A stretch of DNA of 64,000 nucleotides from NCBI GenBank assembly GCA_030685235.1, contig MU839095.1, forward strand, positions 372,001 to 436,000. The letters are read 5' to 3'. Numbering within the stretch: position 1 is the first letter of the stretch; each line of letters opens with the position of its first letter. Origin of the DNA: Copromyces sp. CBS 386.78. Taxonomy: Eukaryota; Ascomycota; Sordariomycetes; Sordariales; Sordariaceae. The notes below the pieces were generated by a model. It saw only the letters and a program-made list of their open reading frames with translations, made no database searches and was not told where the DNA came from. A program made the translations under genes and the position numbers. Shown here piece by piece: positions 23,786-33,871 of the stretch.

Positions 23786-25266
23786 ATGGTTTACGTTAAT
23801 CCAGCCATGTTGGAAGGGGCGCGCGCCGTGGCGAGGCAGGTCGCCGAGACTGGCACTTCGATACTCACCTCAGCAGTAGCATCGGCGACAGCCATAGCGA
23901 CGGCCTCAGCAACGGCCTCAGCAATTTCGACAAGCGCCAGCTCTACTCTGGTAGCCGCTTCACCAACAGCAATATCATCCACTTCTGTTTCTCCATCCGC
24001 CACTGGCACCTCGTCATCCGGGAATAACGATCAAAAGGAAGACGGCAAAGGGACCCAGTCGCCGCTCTTGTTTTTTGTGGCATTGGGATTCGGCGTCGTT
24101 TTCACCAACCTCTGGTGGGTTTTCTGTGTGTCGCCCCATGTTTTGCCAAATGGGCAGCTAACCCGCGGTGCAGGATCATTGTGGGCGTCAAGTACTGCTT
24201 TCGATATAATGCTCGAACTCGTCAAATGCGCATGGCGGAGGAGGGTGACCAGATTAACATGGAAACCATGCCTCGGCCGCACCGACGCCGTCGTGAGAAA
24301 AAACTAATGACAATAGACGAAGTCAACGAGAAATTCCCCATGCTCAAGTACAAGACTTGGGTTGCGAGCCGAGCGCGGGATGGTCTTCCCACCAGCGGTG
24401 GCGTTTCAGCGCCCAGCGGACCGAATAGTATTCATGACGCGGACGCTATTTCTCGAGAGCTGCCGAACAAGGAGCGTATGTCGACCGAGGGCCGGCCAAC
24501 AACAAGCACCGTCCAACCTGTTGACCGGGACTCGAAGACCCCACAACACGAAGCCAAGGAGAGCACCTCCAGCACTGTGCCTTTGACCCATGCTGTCTCG
24601 GAGGGAACGACGCCACCGAAGGAAGCCCGGGTTTCGCATGACGAGGGTGAAGAGGAGGAGGATCCGATTGACGCCGCATTGCCGCCCGAGTGCGAGGGCA
24701 CTTCTGGTGACACCTGTGCTATTTGCATCGACACTTTGGAAGACGACGACGACGTGCGTGGATTGACTTGTGGACATGCTTTCCACGCGGCATGCCTTGA
24801 CCCGTGGTTGACCAGCAGGCGAGCATGCTGTCCGTTGTGCAAGGCCGACTACTACACTCCTAAACCACGCCCAGCCGGCGAACCAGTCGATGGCCAACCT
24901 GGCGTTATCCATGTCACTCTATCCAACGACCCACGATCCAATCGCATGAACATGCCAAACCGACCGAGATATGCTTTCTTCGGCCTGGGTCGTCCAGCAA
25001 GGACGGTGTATGTGGCGTCTAACAACGACCAACGAGGGTCTCGGCGGCGCCATGGTGAGCGAAGACGGGACAACGGTGCTGTTAGTCAACCTGCCTCTTC
25101 AACTCAGACTGATTTGAATCGCGGCGCAGGCGGCGTGTTTGCAGAGCTTAGGGCTGCATTCCCCAACTTTCGACGCAACAACGGGGGGCAAAACGCAAAC
25201 GCAAATGCCAACCCAAATGTGACGCCTTCTAATCTCGAAGCGGGAATCCGACCTGCGGGCAACTAA
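23786..25266 (+). CDS. Single-pass membrane RING-H2 protein, probable E3 ubiquitin ligase
   Basis: Exons 23786-24114 and 24174-25266 (59-nt intron inside the membrane segment) give 473 residues. Residues 25-85 are Ser/Thr/Ala-rich and mucin-like, followed by one hydrophobic segment at 93-118 (PLLFFVALGFGVVFTNLW, IIVGVKYCF). A basic cluster (PHRRRREKK) just after it suggests that the C-terminal side is cytosolic. A Pro/Ser/Thr/acidic linker leads to a RING-H2 at 291-332: C-x2-C-x14-C-x-H-x2-H-x2-C-x11-C-x2-C with the W of DPW placed as in active E3s. The tail is Arg/Asn/Gly-rich. The architecture (luminal S/T-rich region, TM, cytosolic RING-H2) resembles ATL and PA-TM-RING ligases, but no PA domain is visible. 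Membrane compartment and substrate are unknown. Confidence 0.9.
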
Positions 25267-26212
25267 GTGATACGAATCTGAGAAACTTGGTTCCTATGGC
25301 GCTCTATTCGAAGCTGGTTTTCATACCGATACCCGTCTCTGTTATCTGGGTGCTTTTCGCCTGCAGTTATCTCGACCACTCCATCGTGTTATTACATGGC
25401 CGCTCACACCGCAAATTACGACATGTTATTTGTCAGATCTCGGGTCTACTATATCGTTATCAACCTCTATTGGTAATCATACAGCTGTTTACTGGGTCAA
25501 GTTCACGCATTGGGCACGAAGCTGGGAGGACCCTGTACGATGAACGCCGTCACAGATCGATCACGACTTTATATACGATCTTTCTACATACTCTCGGTTT
25601 TCAGATCTGGCAAAGCGAGCGGCTCGAGAAGCATGAATTATTCCAGCGGCGTAATGATGCATAGCAGTATCGGGTCTGGATGGTTACAAGGTGGAATGGG
25701 ACGGAAGGTGGCTTCACGGACGAGCGCGTGTGGCTTTGGTTGTTATTGATGGGATGGGATGGGATGGGATGGGATAGCATGGAGTTTATTGGGATGGAAT
25801 TTTGATTTTGTGAACATGTACATTGGATGATTTGAGACCTCACCTCATTGTTGAGCGGACATCTTGTTTATAAGTTGACCATGGCACCTTTTATGGGCAT
25901 TCGCATCTGGTAACCGTGGGGAAATAGGGAAGAGTGGATGAGCGAAAGTTAGCGGCTTCAGGGGAATGAACATGCGATGAATCGTTTATTCTTCCTTCCT
26001 CTGTGAGATGAATTTGTTCTTCGTGATATATGATCATGTACGGAACGTCGACGCGTCATACCGAGCGGTTTCCCTTTTGAACTCGCTCTTGAACTCGCTC
26101 AGAGGCATGTCTCACTATATGGAGCTCGGCATCACCAAAAGGCGCATCAGCAGCCCAGCAAAGGCCACGATCGACCTTTTGTTAAGCTAAGCGCTGCAGT
26201 ATGGGGTTTCCT
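25267..26212. other. Intergenic, converging 3' ends
   Basis: 3' flanks of the RING-H2 and DUF3752 genes. It contains a GGGAT pentanucleotide run at 25752-25776 (separate entry). No supported gene. Confidence 0.55.
25752..25776 (+). repeat. (GGGAT)5 tandem repeat, G-quadruplex-type
   Basis: Five GGG runs separated by AT (25752-54, 57-59, 62-64, 67-69, 72-74). It meets the usual four-G3-tract, short-loop rule for intramolecular quadruplexes on the plus strand. Confidence 0.85.
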
Positions 26213-27421
26213 TCAGAGAAACTTCCCACTCTGAAACCGATCCCCAAAGTTCGCCGCCCGATTCAGCAAATCCTTCCTCTGCGTATGGCTAATCCGTCCT
26301 CCAACCGCCATGTCCTTCTCCCGATCAAATGCCCGCTTACTCGGGTCATCTTCATCATCCACCCCATCCTGCTTTCCGTACTTATCCCCCGCCCTACCGG
26401 GTTTCGCAGTTGAGTTCTCGGAAGTCAATTTCTTCTTCCCCGCCGCAATGGCAGCCTGGTGTTCCTCCACTAGACTCCTTCCGCGGGTTTGTTCCGTGTA
26501 GGAACGGACTCTTGCTTCGTCTAGGTTTTTGGGTCTGCTAGTCTTTGACGAGGCAGAGACAGAGGCGGTAGCGTGGGAGGCGGATGGATCTTCCCGACCG
26601 AGAACCGCCGCCGCCAACCGCTTGATCTTCTCTTCGGGCGTCTCCGTCCATATACTGCTTACTCCTCCGGATTTTTCTGTAGCGGCAGAGCGGCCGCTGG
26701 CGAACTTGCGGGACTTGAGTTTGGTTGGGTCCGGGGCGCGGTAGGCGCTGTCGGTGGGCGGGGCGATCATCCAGTCGTCGCGCTTGGGGGCTTGTGGTTC
26801 TTCTGCGGCTTGTTGCTGGGCGAAGGTAGGGAAGGAGGGACCACGGGCTGAGGAGGTAGCGGCTGGTCGTGAACCAGGGAGGGCGGGCCCGTAGCCGTCG
26901 TCTGAATCTGAATCTGAGTCCGCCGAGTCGGCGTTGGGGTCTGTGGTTGGGCGTTCGGAAAGGTCGGCGGGTGGAGGGGCGGGGCCGTAGATACGCTTGG
27001 GAGCTGGAGGCGGCATAGTTGGGCCTATTGATGGAGCTGCTACAGCGGGGCCCATATTACCGTCGTCTGAATCGTCGTCGAGGGGAATTTCATCGTTGTT
27101 TGCCGTTGTACGTGGTGGTAGAAGAGAGGGACCGATCGATGGTTGCGTGGTGGGCTTTGCGACACGCTCTTCGTCGGGTCGAGAAGGGCCTATTGATGGT
27201 CGCGGTGGCGCAGATGGGCCAATGCCAGATGAAGAGTGTGTGGCGTTTGGTTTGGGTGCGCTAGGACCGAAGCCATCATCCGAGTCGTCGTCGTCGAGTG
27301 GAATTTCGTCTTGATTGTATGGTCGCGATATCTTGGTCGGGGGAGAAGCGGACTCTTGGTCTTCGGAGTCGCGTTTGCGCTTTTGAAGATGGGGAGGGAG
27401 TTGAGGGCCGATGGATGCCAT
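26213..27421 (-). CDS. GPALPP-motif (DUF3752) protein
   Basis: Single exon, 402 residues. Seen: repeated GP-x-x-P/GPALPP-like motifs (IGPQLPP at the start, IGPSAP, IGPSRP, IGPTMPP, YGPAPPP, YGPALPGS), each set followed by acidic DEIPLDDD-SDDG runs. The C-terminal DUF3752 region includes DDWMIAPPTDSAYRAPDPTK and ends RAFDREKDMAVGGRISHTQR-KDLLNRAANFGDRF. This matches the GPALPP1 family, nuclear proteins of poorly defined function. The start MASIGPQLPP is the family's usual beginning. It is divergent from VPS8 across about 760 bp, a region holding a TTATCGATAA palindrome. Low-complexity repeats make the exact repeat number variable. Confidence 0.92.
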   Translation of the reverse strand: MASIGPQLPPHLQKRKRDSEDQESASPPTKISRPYNQDEIPLDDDDSDDGFGPSAPKPNATHSSSGIGPSAPPRPSIGPSRPDEERVAKPTTQPSIGPSLLPPRTTANNDEIPLDDDSDDGNMGPAVAAPSIGPTMPPPAPKRIYGPAPPPADLSERPTTDPNADSADSDSDSDDGYGPALPGSRPAATSSARGPSFPTFAQQQAAEEPQAPKRDDWMIAPPTDSAYRAPDPTKLKSRKFASGRSAATEKSGGVSSIWTETPEEKIKRLAAAVLGREDPSASHATASVSASSKTSRPKNLDEARVRSYTEQTRGRSLVEEHQAAIAAGKKKLTSENSTAKPGRAGDKYGKQDGVDDEDDPSKRAFDREKDMAVGGRISHTQRKDLLNRAANFGDRFQSGKFL

Positions 27422-28178
27422 GGCTCGTGGTGTTGAAATGGGTTGTGTAGCGGAGTTCTGTTCAATCGCGTGGGGACGGAAATATATAAAAATTGTAGAT
27501 GTACCTAAAAGCTAAAAGTTGTTGTGGTCGTGAAGATGGGAGGGCGAGGATGGAAACATGGTTCAAAATTGTCACAGGGGGGCTGGAGTTACTAGGTATG
27601 ATGCAAGCCTGTCCCTGAACAGGCAGTGGGGCGGTGGATAAGGCCTTATCGATAACACGCTGAACGACCGGGTAGCCCGGGTTTCTTGTTGGGCACTGTT
27701 GGTGATGGCACATGGCAGGCCTGACAGCGCTGAAGCTTCCACTTCCTTGCAGTCGATGCGTGCGTAATTGCCTTGCTCCCCTCCCGCTCCTGGAGCTCAA
27801 CTGTTGAAGGGAAGCTCGATATCCCGTCTTCCATGCGCCCTGGAGTCACCCCATCGACAAAAGCAATTCGACGAACCCTGGTCTCCATACCTAACGTTGA
27901 GCTGGAAATCATAACGAGGACTCTACTAAATATCACAACTCGCTTTGGTCTGTTGTCGCTCCTTACCTGGGTGCCTAGCTAGATCCATCATCATCCAACT
28001 GCGTCGCCAAGAACAAAGCCGGGAGCTACCACCAACAACTACGGGAGCGCCACCAAGTTGGGACAACATCGAATTAAACACACTACGTACACGATTACCA
28101 CGAGGGCAGAGGTCGCACACCCTTTTGGACGAAATACACCGACTGTACTGAAAACATGTGCTGCTCTGGCTATCCCCG
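27422..28178. promoter_or_regulatory. Divergent promoter between the GPALPP gene and VPS8
   Basis: It contains the palindrome cluster at 27637-27656 and the VPS8 upstream ORF at 28156-28182 (separate entries). From about 27990 to the uORF there is no other ATG on the plus strand. Confidence 0.55.
27637..27656. promoter_or_regulatory. GATA-box palindrome cluster with TTATCGATAA
   Basis: GATAAG (27637-27642), CTTATC (27645-27650) and GATAAC (27651-27656) are packed together. GATAAGGCCTTATC (27637-27650) and TTATCGATAA (27646-27655) are both perfect palindromes. HGATAR pairs are the known binding sites of fungal GATA factors (AreA/Nit2, SREA type); function here is inferred. Confidence 0.5.
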
Positions 28179-28182
28179 ATGA
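28156..28182 (+). promoter_or_regulatory. Upstream ORF whose stop overlaps the VPS8 start
   Basis: ATG at 28156 (preceded by AAAAC) opens an eight-codon frame ending with TGA at 28180-28182. The VPS8 ATG is at 28179-28181, so stop and start share the bases ATGA. It matters only if the mRNA starts upstream of 28156, which is likely given the promoter position but not shown. Confidence 0.55.
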
Positions 28183-31100
28183 GCGTGAACATACCGCGGC
28201 GGGATGAGGAGGGGTCAGTGGACGACATGATGGCCGACGAACCCGATCTAGGTCGAACCAACGACCAGAGCTTGAGCGGCGATGAGACTGTACGAGAGAA
28301 CAAGGAGGACGGCCAGGCCACCATAACGGGTCAAGATGGAGAGGAAGTGGAAGAGCAGCCACCAGCGGTATCCCCAATCCCTGCGCCCACTCCGATTGCG
28401 CCGAGTGCCATAGCGAACCGTTACCGCGAGCTGGTCGAAGCCGAACAAGGGGATGCGACAACGTCAGAGGATGGTTCTACGGATGGAGTGCTGCGCTCAG
28501 CCGCGAGCCCTCTCGAGTCCTTTCCTACGCTTTCTGGAGACTCCCCCTCCATACAAGTTAGTTATGTCTGTTCTCGTGCTGAAGGTCTCCGACTAATGGC
28601 GCAAATATACAGGGCTCTGTCGTTTCGTCACTGGGCAGCAGCAACATCCTCCCGTCTTTGGCACTCCGTCCCGGGTTAAGAGGCCCAACACCTTCCTTCC
28701 GGCCCTTTGATCGGAGGTTCTCCTCCTTTGGCTCTCCTGGTACACTCTCCCCACGACCGTCCTCTCCGGCGTTCCTTGCGGGCCATAGCAGGACCCTGTC
28801 CGTAACGAGCAATCTACTACTTGACGCCAGTGAAACCGAAACAAGCTCTCCTCCTTGGGAAGTGGTGCGCTGGACAAAGTTACTGAAATTGGATGGGCTA
28901 GCATTCTCCGAATCTGGGAGGAGGAACTTTGGCTCTCCCATGTGCCTGGCTGTTTCTGCCTCGATTGTTCTGGGAACGTCAAAAGGAGTTGTCCTAGTGT
29001 TCGACTTTAATCAGAATCTGAAGATGATCATTGGGCCGGGAACAAAAGGTTTGTCTTTACTCCCTATCTCTGGACCTTGCTTGTTGCTGTTATTGACCAG
29101 TTCCGCAGCTGTTGAATCAGGCGCCGTGACATCTCTCGCGATTTCGGCAGACCACACGACAATCGCAGGCGGACATGCCAATGGAAATATCTTTACATGG
29201 GATACCGCTCGTCCTTCACGACCGTTTCTCACTATTCCACACCTACCCCAGCTTCAGCAGAGATCCACTGACGGACATGTCCCTGACACCAAGATAACGT
29301 ATCTGGGCTTTCTGGGGACCCGACATACAGCCCTAGTGTCTGCTGATGATCGAGGGATGGCCTTCTCTCACCTTGCTACCCGGGGTACTGGATCATTTGG
29401 CAGGACTGTCAAGACTACTCGAATTCTCGGCCGGTACCCAGACGCCCCAGTGCCTGTTGGGAAGACACTCAAGCCCAGTACTGTGCTTGCCTTTCAGTCT
29501 CTGCCTCTAGGAAACGTTGAGATGGCCACGGACTCTATGGGTTTGACAGCCATGCTCACCCCATACTTGCTAGTCATCGTCTCTACTACGCCTGTCGCCC
29601 AAACACAACATAAATCTGCGCGTCCAAAGGAAGTGACCGCACACAGTGCCATGACCGGGTGTCTAGCTTGGTTTCCCGCAGTAAGATTGAAGGTGCCAGA
29701 TCCTGTTACTGGTAGCAACGTTTCCAAGGTCAAGCTCGTCTACTGCTGGTCAAACGTCCTCACGGTCCTTGAATTAGAGGAGGAGCCAGCAGAAAATAAG
29801 GATAAACCGCCAACCCTCAGATTCAGACCTCGAAACCGGTGGAAGTGTGAAGAGCCAATCGTTGCTGTTCAATGGTTGAGCCGGTCTGTGTTGACAGTTC
29901 TCACCATCACTCAAAGGCTCATTGTGCTGGAGGATCGAACCATGCGCATGACTGAAGCATTCGACCTTATACACAAGCACATCTACCATGTTGATCTTTT
30001 CTCCAAGCAACTTCACACTCTGGTAGAGCAGCTTGACGATGAAGATCCCACCATGCATGGTGTTGTTGCTGATGCCTTCTACATGAGCTTCAAGGCTTAC
30101 AAAGGCCGGCTCTTTCTGCTTGGATTCAACGAAGTCTCGTTAGGCGCCTTATCCAACTGGGCGGATCGACTGTTCGCATTGATGGAAACCGGTGATTATG
30201 TCGGTGCCATTCGACTTGCGACATCTTACTACACAGGGGACGCCAACAAGTTGACTATTGGTTTACCGGAGGATACGGCTCTAAGACATTCCATGGTTAT
30301 CGACAAACTCATGGAAATTATGAGCGCATCTCTCAAATACGCATTTGGGCAGAGAACAAAACGCCGAGAAGCGGGAGACGATAAACACCTTCGGGAACTA
30401 GCAGAAACCTGCTTCATAGCTTCTCATAATGCCGGAAAGACCGACTTTCTCTTCGATGTTATGTACGAATGGTATGAAGATGCTGGTCTGGAAGGCATCT
30501 TCCTGGAAGCCCTCGAGCCATATACCATCGATGGATCGATCACAGCCATCCCGCCCGCTGTTGTCAAAGCCTTGGTTACTCACTTCGTCAGCAATGGACT
30601 CGAAACCAGGCTCGAAGACATCATTTGCCACATGGACACCTCAACCCTAGATCTCGATCAAGTAACGACGCTCTGCAAAAAGCATAGCCTGTACGATGCA
30701 TTGATATACGTGTGGAACCAGGCCCTAAACGACTATGTGACCCCATTCATTGACTTGCTGGCCTTACTGGTACCGTTGATGCAGAATGGGGATGCGGATG
30801 GAACAGCAAGCGTGTTGGAGAACGAGATTAGAGAGACAAACGCACTGAAGATCTTTCCATATCTGTCGTTCATCCTTACCGGAAAGACCTATCCTATGGG
30901 AGAGAAAATTCCCGATGCTATAGCTCAAAAGGCAAAGGCAGAGATTTATTGGTTCCTCTTTTCGGGCAAAAGTATCTCCTGGCCTAAGGGCAGCAATAAG
31001 AGGCTGCTTACGCGACCAGCACAGTCTCAAGAGCCATCTTTCCCCTACTTGAGGATGATCCTCAACTTTGATGCACCCAGCTTCCTGAGTGTGCTCAACG

Positions 31101-33310
31101 AGGCATTTGAAGACTCCTTCTTGAACGATTCACCCGAAAAGCAGCTTGCCGGTGGCCCAAGTCGTGATCTTCCAGAGGAAGAAATATTTGGGCTTACGGT
31201 AGACAGGCAGTACATTACCTCCATCTTAATGGAGATCATGAACCCGGCAGATTTTGCCAAGGAAGACACTATCTATCTCGATATGTTTATTGCCAGAAAC
31301 CTTCCCAAATATCCGCAATACCTTCTCTTTACAGGATCGACACTTACCAAGGTCCTCACTGGACTATGTCAATATCCAGGAGGTGACCTTGCCGAGGACG
31401 CCCAACTCAGCGCGGAATATCTGCTTTCAGTCTATCATCCCCCAGATCTGCCCGACTTGATACCTCTGTTCAAGGAGGCTGGATTTTATCGGATACTGAA
31501 GCGTATATACAAAGCAGACAAACAGTATGGGAAACTGACTTTGACCTACTTCGAGGACCCGAACGAGCACGATGCTATCTTTGACTGCGTCGAGCTCTGT
31601 CTTCGACCGCACTCAGGTCTTACTCGCCGTCAGGTACAGGATGTGCACCAGGTCATCAAGGACTACGCTGGTAAACTGGTTGAGATTGACTCTGCCAGAG
31701 CGGCGCAAGCAATTGAGACTTATGCTCCAGAGTTGCACAACCATATCCTTGGTTCCGTTTCTGAGCAGCCGCACCTTCAATATACTTATCTGAAGACGAT
31801 ATTGGAGCCCAGCAAAGAGGTGGTGAACGTCCATCCACCTCAGCAGGATCTGGTGGAGCAGTATTTGCAGCTCATGTGCCGCTTTGAACCATCACATGTA
31901 CCAGAGTACGTGAACAAGGTCCAAGCTACGAACCTGAGGCTGGAGAAGCTACTGCCTACGATGGAAAAAACGGGTGTGATTGACGCTGCCGTCATATTAA
32001 TGGCGAAAGAAGGGCAAGTGAAGGGGGCCATGGAGCGACTGACAAGACACTTGGAGACTCTTGAGTCAGCCTTACATGGTCTATTGACCGGAACCGCCTC
32101 TCAGTCGCAAGCGGACCTCAACCCTCAAGAAAGTGCCGAGGAACTCATGCAGGCGTTGCAAAACTACACGCGTGTGGGTATTTGGCTATGTCAAGAACAA
32201 ACCAAAGCCACTCGGGAGAGTGGTAATGCACGTCAACGGCACAAATCACATTCCAAGGACGATCTCTCACCCGACGAGCAGCTTTGGCTCAGCTTGATTG
32301 AGAGCTGCGTACAGATCACCAAGCGGGTTACTTCAGCCTTGCAGTCACCATCACCACCAGAAGATTCAGCACAACGACAGCTTACGAATGGCAGTGGGTC
32401 TCACCCCAACGGTGAATCCGTCGTTGCCGCATTAAACACAGAGAAGCTCGTCACCATGGTCCGATCACTCGTACAAAATACGTTCACAACCCTCCTCTCA
32501 TCCACCTCAACCCGTAGCTTCCGATCCACAAACACAAACACCGGTGGTGATACACAACCTCCACCTGCAGTGAACATAAACGCCAATCTATCTTTCCTCC
32601 GCATCTTGCGCGCATTCCTCACCCGGGCCGCGGCATCGTCACCCAACCTCGCAGACCTCCGCTCAGTTCTCTCCAGCATCTTCGCCGCGTACGCATACGA
32701 GGAATCTATCTTGGGTCTCTCCAACCGGCTTCTGGAACGTAGTCTCTTTGTGAGCGTGAACCAAGCCGTCCAACTTCGCCAGCGAGGGTGGCGTCCCAAA
32801 GGGTCTACTTGTGAAGCATGTGGTCGAAGGGTTTGGGGGCCTAGTGTGGCGGGGAATGTCTACGATGCGTGGGAAGAAAGGCAGGCGGTTGAGGAGAGTC
32901 AGAGGCAGGCGAGGAAGCAGATCACTATGGGTGGAGGGAATAATGCGTCGGGACACGCTGCTGCTGAAGGGACGGACGGTCCACAGGGTGGGGAAGAGTA
33001 TAATGGGAATGGGAATGGAAACGGACATGGACATGGACATGGACATGGGAAAGGCAAGGGGAAGGATGTGAGCCCGCGACCTGGGCAGCACGACGAAACC
33101 CAGCAGGCTAATACTTCTGGACGTGAAGGTATGCAAGGGCCGGTGGTGGGGAACCGGGAACCGAAGCTTAGCCCTCTTGTTGTGCTTGCTTGTAGGCACG
33201 TTTACCATCAAGCGTGTTTGGACGCCCTTGAGATGAAGAATGGGGGTGCGGCTTCTAATGGAGATGGGTTTGGGGTGAAGAGGCAGTATAGGTGCCCTAT
33301 TGACAGATAG
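28179..33310 (+). CDS. VPS8: Vps8, CORVET endosomal tethering complex subunit with C-terminal RING
   Basis: Exons 28179-28556, 28613-29048 and 29109-33310 give 1671 residues. An in-frame stop at 28149 makes ATG 28179 the first possible start. Seen: a disordered acidic N-terminus; a WD-like beta-propeller with SLAISADHTTIAGGHANGNIFTWD; a long helical-solenoid body with CLHR-like repeats; and a C-terminal RING-type region beginning CEACGRRVWG and ending CRHVYHQAC...YRCPIDR. Vps8 binds Rab5-GTP and tethers early endosomes in CORVET (with Vps3, 11, 16, 18, 33). The RING is split by about 85 residues of Gly-Asn, Gly-His and Gly-Lys dipeptides. The 60-nt second intron has no in-frame stop; I remove it because splicing restores GTKAVESGAVTSLAIS. 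Confidence 0.93.
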
Positions 33311-33861
33311 GACTGGGATAGGGGTTTGTGGATTGTCTAAAAAGGAATTACACTTTTTGTATGTAGAAACGTTACGGTACTTGAAATATTAAGGGGCACC
33401 AGCAGATGATCGAAGGTCTTGAAACTAGCTGTGATTAGAGCAGATATTCCATTCTTGTATAACGCTTTGTCGAGAAGCAATGGATGAGGCCAGTTTAGTT
33501 GCAGTGTGTCTACCTGGAAGTCATTTGAACACAGCTGTTTCCATGTTCTACGTAAACAAATATGGGGTTGGCGTGGCAACCACTTTGGGCCGCGGTTTCC
33601 CCTGCAACTTTGGGGTACCCCCGCTGTAGTGCAGCGCACTTATAGCCCTCAGGGCCCTATAGCTTCTGCTATCAAGTGTCAGGGGCAATTGCCGACTACC
33701 GGCGCGTTGTTGACACTTGCAACTTTTACAACACCAGAATTCCAGGTTGACGACCGCATCCAACACCAAACATCACATCTTCCGTTACCATTGCGCGAGG
33801 TCATGGGACAAGTCGAAGAACCTCCGTTCCAATTAAACCCATAAAGGCGAATGTCGCGACA
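33311..33861. other. Intergenic between VPS8 and PIG-P
   Basis: VPS8 3' flank and PIG-P promoter. It contains a six-codon upstream ORF at 33851-33871 (separate entry). No other ORF is supported. Confidence 0.55.
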
Positions 33862-33871
33862 ATGCCCATAA
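33851..33871 (+). promoter_or_regulatory. Short upstream ORF overlapping the PIG-P start
   Basis: ATG at 33851 opens six codons ending at TAA 33869-33871, out of frame with and spanning the PIG-P ATG at 33862. Its context is weak (C at -3), that of the main ATG is better (A at -3), so leaky scanning is expected. Confidence 0.45.
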
